This document shows positions 24,912 to 37,917 of a stretch of DNA of 64,000 nucleotides, one piece after another. The stretch spans positions 548,964 through 612,963 of the forward strand of contig CAJNOJ010000010.1 of the NCBI GenBank assembly GCA_905250025.1. The letters run 5' to 3'. The position numbers and the translations under genes are program-made. Numbering within the stretch: position 1 is the first letter of the stretch; each line of letters begins with the position of its first letter. A model generated the notes under the pieces. It searched no databases. It was not told the DNA's origin and was given only the letters and a program-made list of their open reading frames with translations. Source of the stretch: Adineta ricciae (Eukaryota; Rotifera; Eurotatoria; Adinetida; Adinetidae).

Positions 24912-26211
24912 CTATGTCATCGTGATCGATTTCATATCCATAGTTGGTATTAACGTATTTTCGACACCATTGACAATCCGTCGAATTTGTGTCCTTGTTG
25001 AATGTCGTGGCGAGCGCCCTTGACCGACTAGAACAATTGGCGGCTTACAACGATTCCTTAGCATTGCTATCCGACTAAGAAATTCTTCACGATAGATTCG
25101 TGACAAAAGACAATTGGTATAGAAGCGCGTAGCCGATATCAAATACCACGAAAGATAAATTAAAATGATGAACAGCTGAGCTACTGGAGATCCAGCAACG
25201 AAGCTCGAATAACTTTCGAAAAGATATGCTATTTCCGTGATAATATGAACGAGAATAAATGGTGCGACATTAATTGATATTAAAATAATCATTTGAGTAT
25301 CTAAACCAGCACGTCGCCGACGAATGGTTGTCATACGAGTCAACGGACGACATTGGGTAGGATTGAGTTTACAATATTCGCCATTCGGTGCAGATGAACC
25401 AACGTACGAACTTGACGTGCGACTGGTTTGAATTGCCGACGTGATTGTACTTTCAAAAGTTGAATGTCGATTATTTTGAGAAGCTATGCAAAGATTCTTC
25501 GCGAATGCATTCGATTGATTCGATGAACGAAAACGTTTTTTTATATGCAGTGTTATTAAACACGTTCGACTAATTGAAAGAAGAATAATCACAATTGGAA
25601 TAACCATGTAGAGACTTATATAAACAACGTGAATAAATATCTCACAAGTCAATGTTTTCTGTCGACATTTGTCGTTTAAACAGAGAAAAGCGTAGACGAC
25701 ATTCTGAATCAAACTTAATAGTAAACCTATCAAACACAAGTAGAGAAATCGCGTTCGCGTACATAATGTTTGACTTTTTGTCGGCCATTCGACTTTCATC
25801 CAACGGTCCAATGATATAAATGCGAATATCCAAGAGAATCCAAAGTACAGCTCGTAGTTACAGCTGAAACGTTATCAAACAAACAATAAGAAACAAGTAG
25901 GAGAATTCTACTTACATGGTAAAGAATCGACACCAATGGATTGACAATGTAAATACATTAATATGGTAAATTACTTCGAGAAAATACTGTAAACTAGCGA
26001 ACAAATTAAAGATATCAACAAATGCCATGATGAGAAATAAAAAACCGGTCGAATGACTACGAAGTTTTTTTGAGCTGAACGTGACGATTGATAGAAAACA
26101 ACCTGTATAGCCGAATATATACAGAGCGACACATATCATGGCAATGAGGACACGTAAACTGGGAATATGAATAATAACGGCAGTTGTGGTGTTATTCATC
26201 CCGAAATTCAT
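24912..26211 (-). CDS. Rhodopsin-class G-protein-coupled receptor, probable peptide receptor
   Basis: Two exons, 26211-25916 and 25863-24912, give about 415 residues with seven membrane segments. The N-terminus has a glycosylation site (NNTT). TM3 spans the splice and ends in 'FAFISLDRWMKV', a DRW variant of the DRY G-protein-coupling motif. TM4 ('FLYLCLIGLLLSLIQNVVYAF'), TM5 ('VIPIVIILLSISRTCLI'), a long basic third loop, TM6 ('MIILISINVAPFILVHIITEI') and TM7 ('LSWYLISATRFYTNCLLSRI') follow. TM7 lacks NPxxY and ends in a 'FYTNC..SRIYREEF' pattern resembling invertebrate FMRFamide-receptor-like proteins. The ligand cannot be read from sequence. The RFamide precursor at 9.8-10.4 kb is a tempting partner, but the proximity is no evidence. 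Confidence 0.86.
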
Positions 26212-29200
26212 GACAATATGTTTTGATTTCTATTTTTTTTTGAAAGAAGATCTTAATATAAGAGAAAAGAAAATGAGCAGAAGGAACGAGATGGATGGAA
26301 CAGAGAGAAAGAGGAAAAAAGAGTCGATAGATAAAGAGATAGTTTCTCTCTTCGCTTATTTTTTTTCTCTCTTCTCTGTGGCAATTATTCTCATTCTATT
26401 TGTAGGCGAAGAACAAAGAACATGAACTACTACTTTTTGTTTTCGAAAATCTCAATGCGCTTTCATGTTGTGTTTTGAAGTCAAATAAACACATCAAAGA
26501 AAAATGTTCATAACAATATTTCAAAGTGTTATGTACTCTTGCATGACTGCATCGCATTCAAAGTATGTCGTAGGATTAGCATGATGGATGCAAAACCACG
26601 TTTGTATTGTAAATTTTTCAGTACAACTTTCCGAATGATTTCTAATCTGTGTATTAACATTAGTATTTAGTCTTAGAGGTGTTCGCACTACACGCACTCG
26701 GAACTTTCTTTTGCTGTTCGGGGGGTATACAAATACAAGTACATTTTTTCCTGAAAAAAAAATTCCGAGTAAAATCTCTACAAATAATTACTGGTTATAT
26801 TTATTTTTCTTTAGATTTCATGCTAAATTGCCCAGTTGAATTATTCAACAGTCTAGGCGTTTTCTTCATCAATATATTTTTAGTTCTATTTTTCACCGCA
26901 TATTAAATGAAGAGATTTATTTTCTCCATCGTGTGGCAAAACCTTTTTTCTGTGAAATGTTTATCTATTCAACCTCAATAGAAGACAAAAGAATTTCGAA
27001 TTCTTTTTATTCACATGCGTATCCATCAATATGAATGCTATGTTCGGTTCACCTTTCTCTGTATAGAACCTAGTTTGATTATGAGTACTAAATATTTTTC
27101 TTTTGTTAACAATTCTGCTACTCGTCATCTACCCCAGGGTTAAATGGTATCAGGAAATTAATGGAAAGAAAAGAACCGTTGACAATTACAGACAGATATA
27201 TCGAGCAATAAAAGTTTATCGGCAACAGGAGTCTTTTATTTTCTAAGAAAAATAGCATCGTTACAAATAATCGATGTGTCTAATCGAAAATCAAGTACTA
27301 AATGATTGACAATATGACTTGTGTCCTATGAATGATAAATATCCTACGGATATATTTATATTTGTTTCTTTTACAAGCGAAAAAGCTCGATTTTGATCGA
27401 ATGGAATTGAACTGCCACGTTTTCATCTCTTCTCCTCGTGGCCAAAAACAGGTCACACTGATAAAAGGTAATGTTTATGTTATTGTGTTCGTGAATATAA
27501 TTGCTGTCTGAATGTGCAAACGCATTAGCATTTATTGAGTTAAATTATTCATAATAGTCTTTAGGAGAAGAATGAGAAGCATAAAAATACGAGTTTCTTA
27601 CTGCAAAATCAATTGCACTCTGTGGCATGCTGTGATGACGTACGAGCAGAGGTTATGTATTTACTGATGACGTTCTCAAGTATGCAATGATGATTTCCGA
27701 GCTTGAATAAAATAGATATGAGCAATTCGTCTTTTTTCTCGCATAGTTCATTTGAATTGTTATATTCATTGTTTACGTTCGAAATATAAGACATATGAAA
27801 TAAAAACACAAAATTCTTCCTGACATTGAAGCTGCTAAGTACCAGAATCGCACCCACAGAAAGTTCATATTTCCTGTCTGAAATTACGTCTATGACGACT
27901 ATTAGATTCGTCTGATTCTATTCTATAATTGATTTCTGTTATCAAGACCATGTTTAATGCAACAATTAGCACGCTAGCAACACTTCCGAACAGGCCGTAA
28001 ACACGGTACACGGTCTCTATTAGGACTCCATTGTCTTTTCGAATTTTGAATAAGGGATATCGTCACTAGTAGAAAATTATTTCGGTTATCTCATAAAGTG
28101 TTGACGTCATTCGACATGTTGTATTGATATTCAAGAACACACACGTAGGTCAATTATAATTTCTTGCATTTATCGTTACCGTCATGCTAACATGTAATTA
28201 AGTTGTCATTGTGTTTATAATGATGTTCTACGGCGTTTTCAACCGACTTGGTCAATAACTAATAATGAATATGAAAAAATGTTTGATGATTTGCTTATAC
28301 AATTGAATTCGTCAACGAGAAATCGATTATCGGAGAAGTAGTTAAACAAATACTAATGCAGATTGTGGGGCTAAAAGTAATTGAAGGAAAAGAAAGAGGA
28401 AAACATATTTTCGACCGTTCTCAATAAGAATAGTCGAATAAAAATATTCACCCCGAAGTCGACAAACAAATGGCACGATCATTAGAGTGGTCACAACTCT
28501 CGACAGTAGATCCTATTGTAATCAAATACATTCAGACATCGTCGGAAGAAAAAGAAAAAGGATCTTAGCAAATAAAGCAAACTGATTATATGCAAAACAA
28601 TATTAACATTACTCTATGATAGTCAGAAGAGCACAAAGCCGTACAATGAACTAATCGCTTCATGAATATGTAAACAAAAAGTGATCTGCATTGTAATGTG
28701 ATATGTAAAATGAGAATAGACATCTAAGGTCATTGTTAGTACGAGGAAACACTATATTTTTCATTAGAGAAATGAAGATTTTGCAAACTTCAATTTGACA
28801 TCGAGTAAACTCCAATTAATCTGTCATGTCAAGGTTCAAAACAACGTTCACTGACAGAGAAGAACTTTCTCACCTAGAGAATGGGATTACGACGGATTCT
28901 TCAAAACCTCCAATCTATATACGCATTTTCTTTGAAGTTCAAAGCGGCTTATTCAATGACAAAAACTAGAGGGCAATGAATAACATTGATCAAAAGCATA
29001 TTAATCAAGTATCGGTGTGTTTTACCATTCGTACTTTGTTATCTATCTGCATTCGAGTTAATGATCAACTTGAAAAGTAATTCCGTCTTTGCGAATATCT
29101 TTTCTTTTTTAATGAGCTCGTAATAAGTTCGAATTTATCTGACGTTGCTGCGTTGGAAGATAAATGGAAGTAAATCTTGTGTTGCTTGAAAGATTCTCAT

Positions 29201-29849
29201 ATGCGAAGCGGTAAGACCCTCAATTCTTTTTTCTATAATTCTTCCGTGCCGTGTATGATGGATTCAAATTATTAGCGGTAATTTTCATACAATGATTCTA
29301 TCAACTGTGAAATTACCCTGAAAAAATTCATTGTCAATAAAAATAACACTTGGAGCAATTTTAGTACCGAAAGTTTCACCATCGAGTCACGCTGAAAACC
29401 AAGTCGTATCATTGATGATGCGATCGTTTTTGTGATTAATTTATTTTATGCTAATTGCACAAGAGCGGTTACAACCTAAAATTGTTTGTTGTCTGTCAAT
29501 ACGTCTTACGAGATGTACTTTTTCCAAGCCTATATAGGTACAGGAATTTTACAAAATATCTATCTAATTTTTCCTCTCGTCTCTTGTTGACATAACAGAT
29601 ATACAAACAAAACATTTTAAACTTGTTACGTACGACTTATTTGTAGGAGTCTTGTCGCAGGATGGAAATCAATAATCTCAGTCTTAAATCATTCTTTTCG
29701 GTACATATTTTATTTCTCATCATCAAACAACATTTGTATTCCTGCAAACGATTCCTTTAACTACAGTAAGATACTATATTGACACGAAACGTTCTTCTAA
29801 AGACACAAGCTCTTTCTTTAGATACTCGACCAGATATATCTGTTCACGA
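26212..29849. other. Gene-poor region, 3.6 kb
   Basis: The longest stretch without a supported gene in the window. AT-rich and without clear tandem repeats, tRNA-like folds or transposon proteins. Short open frames (for example 26679-26906 and 27609-27857) have low-complexity translations and are not called. It lies upstream of the GPCR gene and may carry its promoter. Confidence 0.5.
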
Positions 29850-30217
29850 CCGGTACTTTGCAGCTATTTCTTACCATGCTCTACATTTGTTTTTATCCCA
29901 CATCTTCTGATCGTGTCTCATCAACACGTAACATCTCACTTCTCTTCTCTTCTCCTATTTTTAGAGAAGGCAAAGCTGGTATTGCACTTCGCCTCTCTGT
30001 CTATGTCACCGATGCAAACAATTGTACACCTTTGGTCAACACACATTCACCTCAAAGTACACGTTGGAATGAATGTGACAAGCAACACTAGTGGAACATA
30101 CTCATGCGACCATGCGTCACACATGGGTCAGCTGTTCTTCAAAGATACGCTGATTGATTTGATTGCAGTCATGTCACCTTACTCGACACATACGATCGTC
30201 CGAACTCGAAACTCTTA
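29850..30217 (+). pseudogene. Broken partial copy of the intradiol ring-cleavage dioxygenase gene
   Basis: Nearly identical in parts to the intact gene at 31968-33082. It retains the 3' part of exon 1 (signal-peptide end 'SSDRVSST'), the 3' end of intron 2, the first ~25 codons of exon 3 ('EGKAGIALRLSVYV'), and then jumps into exon 4 at 'THIHLKVHVGMNV', ending at 'IVRTRNS' with a stop. Exon 2, most of exon 3 and the start of exon 4 are missing, so both iron-binding tyrosines (GIYS and PGWY in the intact gene) are gone and the frame is disturbed at the internal join. The join falls at a short sequence (CAAC) found at both ends of the lost segment, suggesting a microhomology deletion. Few substitutions separate the copies, so the duplication looks recent. 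Confidence 0.85.
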
Positions 30218-31967
30218 AAGTTTTTTAAATATTTCTTCAATGAATAGAAATGAGAAAAAATGTTTGAATATCTTCGTATTAATAAGTGGAAACAAAAGTC
30301 TTTTATCGAACGATAGTATCTCTTGTGGATGAAGATGCATATTACACTGTTGTGTAATTTGAAACTTTATTCTGTAGGTAGTATGCTGAAGTGGTGTTCA
30401 TAGAATTAGAGAAATGCTTCAAGAGAAAAAGACTTGAGCACAGAGGAACTTAATTATCATGTGATTCTTTTCATTACGGTCAACGAATTTACGTCTTTAG
30501 AATTGAAAAATCCCTGGAGTGCTGTTCTAGGCAGTACGAAGAATCGATGCTAACACCTAGCTGTCAGTCTTGCTTAGTAATCGAGTATCTTTCAGGTATC
30601 AATCGTGACCTATTATGATAATGCGAAAATCATTATTATTCATAGATCTTTGCTTACACCTGACAAGATCTACGACGCAACTTAAATAAAAAAACCATCG
30701 AAGCTAGAAAAACTCGATCGTCATTAGGAGAAGTATCACGTTGCTGTAAAATCTATCTACGCCAGCTTAATGACGCTAACAGTACGTAATACACTTAAAT
30801 ATCAATTACATGTATGAAATAGTCGGTACGAAGGTATACAAGCCGACATTAAAGAAATGTTTTTACCAACAAACCTCTTTGTCGGTCATAATTATGCCCT
30901 TGAATGGAAGATGCACTCAAGTTTTCTTTTACTGCCTTATTTCTGGTTTCAATAGATGATCATAAAAAAATAAGATTTCTCAATGATTGAAAGCACACCA
31001 GTGATATGTTTTGACAGCACGAGTGATTCAGCTACTGAATCAATCTCGTTCCTATTTGTACCTTTGTCAAACATACTCCTAAGGTGGCCTGGAATATCAA
31101 TTGACAGGTGGTGCACAAAGGCGATTACAAAACTGAGCGACAAAATAATACGGAGACTTGGAAATAGAATGAACACAGAGCTTGACGATAAGTTCGTAAA
31201 ACTGACATGGAAAATAATTATGGGAATTAATAAATTAACATAAAATAGAAAATGAAATGCGGGTGTATTTACTCTAATCGTTTTCCGTAAGAATCATAAA
31301 TTTTTGAACAACATATTTAAATTGACAAACAAAACATTATTTGTACAATGATGCTCTCTTTCTTATAAGATGAAACAGACTAAAATCTAAGTACATTTCT
31401 ATGGAAGACAATACAAACATTTCTTCACTGGATGCTACTCGGCACTATTCTTGGCTATACCTAGAAATACGCATGTCTTGCACCATTAAAAAGCAATTGT
31501 TTTTCAAAACGCTTATGCGTATGCATAGTTTCTTTCTAATGTCGCTCGCATTAAGATAAATGACTATTCTGTATATCATGTTTATTCACTGATTGTAGTT
31601 TTATACAAAGGTACTTTTTTTCTATACCTGATTTTGACTAACAATCTATTTACCGAGTGTAGGTGAGTTAGTACCGAAACAAAAGTATGTCCTTTTTTCG
31701 TTTGATTCATGCACTAATTCCATTAATTCACATACATACACATATATGTATAAAGGCAACACATGTCTTTCAACACTACTCTCAAAACAACAGCATCAGC
31801 TGTATACTCATCAAGTAAGACTATTTTTGCTGTTGCCATACGCTAGAATCGAATGTTTTAGGGACAAAAAATCTATCTACAGACGAAGAGATCTTCACGC
31901 ATACACGCACGTTTTCGTACATAATATCTGCTTCTCTTTGACGCCTTATTGACGAAACTTATTGGCC
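30218..31967. other. Spacer between broken and intact dioxygenase copies
   Basis: 1.75 kb, AT-rich. Overlapping open frames on both strands at about 30949-31243 have no recognisable domain. The minus-strand one begins with a hydrophobic stretch but shows no peptide-processing sites. Nothing is called. Confidence 0.4.
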
Positions 31968-33082
31968 ATGATTATTTTACGAGTATCCATTGTTCTTCTT
32001 TGTATTTGTTTCTATCACATATCTTCTGATCGTGTCTCGTCAACAAGTAACAATTCACCTAAATTATTTCATTTTCACACACGTCATTTGTAGCTGCACG
32101 ATGTAAACGACAGATCAGTAAAGCGTCTGGCTGTATTCTCACACCACAGGCTGTTGAAGGACCGTACTACTGGAATGCTACTATCCGCCAAAATATCACG
32201 TCAGGACATCTACTTCTTCAACTAAGTTCGCTCAACGTTCTCTTTTTCTTCTCCTATTTTCAGAGAAGGCAAAGCTGGTATTGCACTTCGCCTCTCTGTC
32301 TATGTCACCGATACAAACAACTGCACACCTCTGGTCAACGCACTCGTTGATCTCTGGCACTGCGATGCAGTGGGAATCTACTCGCACTACATCGCAGCGA
32401 GTCAAGGTGTTCAAAACGGTGCAAACGATAATCAGACATTCTTCCGAGGTATGTGTCACTTAGTACACTCTCGTCATCAGATGACATGTTTTGCACATTA
32501 TGATTTCGTATAGGATTGACTCTAACGGATGGAAACGGTATTGCAACATTCAATACAATCTACCCAGGATGGTACACAGGTCGTGCAACACACATTCACC
32601 TCAAAGTACACGTTGGAATGAATGTGACAAGCAATACTAGTGGAACATACTCAGGCGGCCATGTGTCACACACGGGTCAACTTTTCTTCAACGATACGCT
32701 CACCGATTCGGTCGCACTCATGTCACCTTACTCGACACATACGATCGTCCGAACTCGAAACTCAGAAGATAATATCTATGCCTCATCGAATGGGTCAGTG
32801 ACACTGTTATCAATCACGCAGAACTCGGAGACCAGTTGGACTGGGGTAGTGACAATTGGTGTGAACTCAACTGCTACACCAAGTGCAGTTAGTAATGGTG
32901 GTGGCATGCCACCTAATGGCACAAATATGGGGACACCGATGCGCAACACAAGTGCAGTCATTGCAACAGTTACTGTAACTACATCGGCATCTGCGTTTGC
33001 ATCTACATTAGTTTTCGGAATACAAGCTTCATTCTACATTTCTATACTAAATCTTCTGTATGTGTTCTTATTAGAAATATAG
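31968..33082 (+). CDS. Secreted intradiol ring-cleavage dioxygenase (likely horizontally acquired)
   Basis: Four exons in phase, 31968-32046, 32094-32199, 32264-32448, 32514-33082; about 312 residues. Non-heme Fe(III) enzymes of this family open catechol-type rings between the two hydroxyls. A signal peptide (MIILRVSIVLLCICFYHISS) predicts secretion. Family marks: 'TPQAVEGPYYW', 'RQNITEGKAG', 'LVDLWHCDAVGIYSHY', 'TIYPGWYTGRATHIHLKV'. The four iron ligands appear present: Tyr in GIYS, Tyr in PGWY and both His of HIH. The C-terminus is Ser/Thr-rich and ends in a hydrophobic segment (FYISILNLLYVFLLEI), which could be a GPI-anchor signal or membrane tail. The family is mainly bacterial and fungal; secreted members in mites are known cases of horizontal transfer. 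Three spliceosomal introns show that the gene is adapted to this genome and is not contamination. Confidence 0.92.
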
Positions 33083-33268
33083 ATATCATTTGTGAGAACG
33101 AGATATTTTCGAAGTCGTTGATTTTTATTGCAAGTAGGAAAGCGAAAATGGATTGATGTTGTGTTTTCCTATAGAAATTTTCCAATGACGGAGAAAAAGA
33201 TATTGTTGGATGAAATCGCTTTATATTCACCCCCATGACCGAGAGAAATCCTTCAGAGCAACGTACAA

Positions 33269-35661
33269 TCAAGCATTATCTCCCCCAGTTGGTAGCTTCA
33301 ATGCAATATTTTCATCTGTATTATTCTCATCATCAACTTGGACACGCGTCAAGCGTTTTGGTCTTCCCCACGGCCTAAATAAACACAGATAAAATTCGTG
33401 GAATTTTTCTCAAAAACGGACTAAATACTTACAGAGCAAGACCCATAAGTTCAACATCATCAACTGTTTGAGGCAATGATTTATTCAGTGTTTCCGGGCA
33501 AATTGTTACAAATGATACGGCAATTATCGACGTCACACCGAAAACAACAATCGGAAAGTATAGCCAAACTCTTGCCTAGAAAAGAAACGCGAATCCCGCA
33601 ATCAATGTCAACCAAACCAGAAATTCTCAAAAGTATTTACTAGTAAATCATTTGATAATGTTCCTGCGATAGCCCCTACGCGAGCGATCATTGAACAAAT
33701 ACCCATACCAGTATTTCGAACTTGAGTTGGAAATAGTTCATTTGCATATATATAGATAATCGCATATGAACCGGTGGCAAAAAACTTCAAAATCACATGG
33801 ATTGCAAACATTAATCCATTTTGACCTAAATTAAAGGAAAAGCACACAGAACGCGAAAGCTCCGTTTTCATGAAACGACTCTTCATAGATCAATTACCTG
33901 GGCTACCTTTGATCATTAATACCTGAACTGGCACGACTAAAATTGCGAAAACTGCAAAACCCGTAGCGAAGGCACAATAAATAGTTTTTCGGCCCCACAA
34001 GCGAAGAAGTAAATGAACACTGAAATAAGCAAGTATTTCAACAATAGCGCCAGCTCCAAAGGATATGTATGGATTTGATAACCAAGTGCCTGAAAGAAAT
34101 ATATATGTATTATTTTATTCAACGGAGAAATCAGTTTTCGTTACCTGTATTTTGTGAAACTCCATAAAAGACTAGATTTTGAACAAACCTAGAAAATATC
34201 CTCACTGATCAATGTGACGAACAAATCAGCTTTCTCGGTGACTTTACCATTGAAAAGATATATTGAGTGTTATAATAAACATAGTTTTTGATCGAAACAA
34301 AATCATGAATCCATGGCGTTTTTCATCAATTATTGCTTCTCTCTAATTCATAATTATGATCGGAACACATTTGTATTATCACGTTCTTCTTACCTTTTTC
34401 TCTTCAGTAATAAGCCGTTGATAGGCAATAGAATCAAAACTAGTTTGATTGATTTTTGCTATATGACGAAGGACTTTTTCTCCTCGCTCGTAATGACCTT
34501 TCGATATCATCCAGCGCGGACTTTCCGGCAACAAACTACAAAGAAAATCAAACAACTATCATCGAACTATCCACCATATCACACTAGTTACAAGTAGACA
34601 ATCAAAAATGGTAGTGACAAAATCGCTAAAGTTGTATGTAGTAAATACCACGACCGAAAGAAATACGCAAATACTAATAGTATCAATTCACCTATGGCGA
34701 AAAAATACTGGATGATAATACCAGTTAACAATCGTTGCCTCGGTCCGACTAAATAGAAAGTAGACTAATTATCATGCCATTTACAATTAAAATTGAATGA
34801 AATAAAGTTCGTTTTTACTAACCGATTTCTACACCTACAAAGATATTGAAGAGAATAAATATAGATAAAGAAAGGACGTCACGTACCAATGACGAAGCCT
34901 GTCAAAGCAACACCACGTGATGCACAAGCTAGCAAAAATCGCCCCAAAATAAAAAGTGAATAACTTAACTCAAATCCAAGGCCATCTTGCGGCGCAAATG
35001 CACAGAGAAAACTGGCGAAGGAAATAATAAAAAACGAAATACCCATAATTGGTCGTCTTCCAAATCTTAACATAAAAGTTATATAAAAACGAAAATCAGC
35101 AGACAATTTCGAATCAATGTACTTGTCCGACAAAACACCAAAGACCAGCGAACCAATCATATAGCCAAAGAAGAATATCATTTGAGACAAACTCTTCCAC
35201 GATACTCGATCACAGACCATCGACCACTAAAAATAAGAGACTTTATTCCTCTCTTGTTTCTTAACTGCGAAACAAACTTCTTCAACTAATGTTGATTCAT
35301 AATACGTTCGATCGAAGCTAAAACTCGTACAAGCTTTCAATGTGTTACCATTACTTTCATCGTGATAACTTTTATTTGTACTCAAATAGCATCTTTGACA
35401 TTCTTGTACGGATATGGTGCTTTTATACTCACGACATTGAGTTTCACTTGGAACATGACGTGCTAAAACATGCTGCGTGAAATCGTTATTCGGATCGTCT
35501 TCGGATGATAATTGGCAACGAAAAGATGGAGTGGCTGCTGTAAATGTCCACGTGTAAACCATAATTGGAGGTAAAACGTAAGTAAGACATACAAGAAGAT
35601 ATTTGAGTTTTTGGTATCGACCAAATGACTGAACAGTTTCATAGAAATCATCGAACTGCAT
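33269..35661 (-). CDS. SLC22-type organic ion transporter (major facilitator superfamily)
   Basis: About eleven exons on the minus strand, first 35661-35278, second starting at 35226, last ending at the TGA at 33269-33271. The N-terminus 'MQFDDFYETVQSFGRYQKLK' is the standard SLC22 opening, followed by TM1 and a large extracellular loop with several cysteines (about residues 50-125). MFS motifs: 'GVLSDKFGRRPIMG' after a splice (loop 2-3), 'LLPESPRWMISKG' after TM6, and 'ELFPTQVRNTGMGICSMIAR' (TM10-11 region). Twelve membrane segments are expected and visible in the spliced translation. SLC22 members move organic cations, anions or carnitine across the plasma membrane; the substrate cannot be deduced. 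The C-terminal tail is short and acidic. Converges with the intradiol dioxygenase, 186 bp apart. Confidence 0.92.
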
Positions 35662-36219
35662 TGGGGATTTTGTCCTAAGCTGTCGAAAAACAAGTCAGCT
35701 GTTAACGGCTAAAGATGAATGTGAAAGGAAAGAAACTGGGAAGGTTGTTTTTTCTCGAATCGTTTGTTTACAATTTTCGTTCGTCCTGTTTCGAATCAAT
35801 AGTTAATCACCGATTATTTGAAATAAATGATTACGCACTGCGTGTGTCCATGACTAGCTTACCCCTTCTCTACTCATCAGTCACGGTAAAATATCCATCC
35901 AAATCGAACTTACACTATTTTGTTAATCATATTTATTCTTTCAAAGACAAAAAAGAGCATTTTATGTCAGAATAGAGAGAGAGAGAGCCAGAACGTTAAA
36001 TAATTGCGTACGTGTTGAGATAAAAAATAAGCAGATCTTAATCAAATACTAGTGCAAGCTTTAGAACTGAGAAAGCGTGAAAAATACTTTTGATTGCAGA
36101 GCTAGTTGGAAATAAAATAAACATGGATAAGATACAAATAATAAACAGAAAATGATGATCACGCACAATATTTTTCGATACTTTTAGTGGAAAAAGATAG
36201 TACCGGAAAGCTGGTGTCG

Positions 36220-37917
36220 TTAAACACCAGACGATTCATTTGGTACGGTGACCAATTGTTTACCGTTTTGAAGACACGTTTTGAATTGTTCGGCAATGGG
36301 AAATTCTTTGTACTCACCATCGCCGAATGGAATGTTAACACTCATTTCGGACGATTTTGATGTGATAAATTCTGTGTCAAGTGACGACGTAGATAAATAT
36401 ATGTGGCAGCCATCGGTTTTCTCAATTTGCAAGGTCGGAACACGATCGATGACTTGAGCTTTCATACTTTTACAATTGATAAATTCAACTAATGATACAA
36501 CAGATGTGAATTGAAGACCAACTTTCGTACATTGATCAAGAACAATCGAATTCACTTTGCCTTCGACAACAACTGTGGAATTGACGCACTTGTATATGTA
36601 AATACTATGTTTCATGTTGGTGTCAGTTATGCGAAGATCATGTTTATCTTTCTGATATTCAACCAACCATTTGTTACCTTCAAGTACTAATTTCGGAGGT
36701 CCACTTACAGTGGTCGGTTTCGATGTATTGACCGCTGTCTAACAAAAGTATGAAGATCGTTTTGCAAAGTATAGATGTAAGGTAAATACGACTTACTTGT
36801 GTTTTAACAGGTGATGGAGCAGATGCTGGTTTGCCAGGTTTAGGTGGTACAACTGGTTTTCCATCAACAAATTGTGCTGGACCTTTCTTTTCATGAGGAG
36901 CTTCTTAAATAACGAGACTAGAAGCTGAATGATACGAGAAAGATGCTTCTGCATACCTGTACTTTGTCTCAATTGCGGATTTTTGTGTGTTTTAAGTTCA
37001 TCCGGAACTTTTTTCAAATGAGATGTTGCACCTTGGCCCAATGCATTGATGGAACTCATCAGTTCATTACGACTATTATCGACCAAAGCGTTAAGAGCGC
37101 TATCTAATTGCATAGGTGGAGGAGGAGGAGGAGGAGGGGGTGGGGGAGGTGGAACTCCGCCTGAAGCAGGTTTGTTTACTGATGTTGCTACATTGGTTGA
37201 ATCAACATCACGTTTACCATGAGATGCCCAAGCTAAACCAGTAGTATGATGTTGTCTGACGTATGTATGAAGATCATTCAATATTTTCGTCCATAATCTG
37301 ACCCATTCTACGTGAGTTGGATCTTTGTCTTTGAACTCTTTGAGGACACGATTGGAATAAAACTGAGCAGCTTCTGTCATATCTTTGATATGCGGACCAG
37401 GTGTTGGTGAAACAAGAATCCAGCCGAGTGCTGGAATACCCTCGGAGATGGCTGATAAATGATTGAATAATGGAGATTTACGATTTTTGTTTGTGTAATC
37501 TATCGATGCAAATCAATCTTCATTCGTTTTCCCTTTCATTTCAAACATACTCGAAATCGCTTCAATTTCGTTCGATTGCGGCTTAATTATTTCCGTTATC
37601 TGCTGATCGTTCGGCTTCTTACTTTGAACAGCTCGTTTAATAAACTCCTGTTGAGCAGTAAATAAACGTTGTACGTGATCAGCCATTGCTGTCAGATCTC
37701 CACCAATTTTTTTCGAACTATTCAAAAATGGTTGAACCGATTCATTGATTATTGTATCATAATCGCGTAGGATGGGCAAATGATCAAGTTCGTCAGCAGT
37801 TCCATTATTCACATTCGGATGTCCATTGACAGCCGACGATGCTGGCGACGAGAATTTTTGAGCAACTGCTTCTAATCGATTGGTAATCGCTTCGAGACGT
37901 TTTAATTGATCGTCCAT
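36220..37917 (-). CDS. CAP: Adenylyl cyclase-associated protein (CAP)
   Basis: Four exons, 37917-37551, 37499-36957, 36903-36797, 36738-36220, in phase; about 511 residues, close to the family norm (about 475-530). The N-terminal oligomerisation/coiled-coil segment starts 'MDDQLKRLEAITNRLEAVAQ'. The helical folded domain includes 'SAISEGIPALGWILVSPTPG' and 'FYSNRVLKEFK'. A proline run of about 13 residues (about 37105-37150) with flanking Gly/Pro binds profilin or SH3 domains. A WH2-like stretch follows, then the C-terminal beta-helix CARP domain ('KHDLRITDTNMKHSIYIYKC', 'VGLQFTSVVSLVEFINCKS') that binds ADP-actin. CAP recycles actin monomers with cofilin and links actin to cAMP signalling. 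Confidence 0.95.

Noticed and set aside
30949-31243. Overlapping frames on both strands between the dioxygenase copies, one with a hydrophobic N-terminus
   Set aside because: Neither has a recognisable motif, and the hydrophobic start is not followed by peptide-processing sites.
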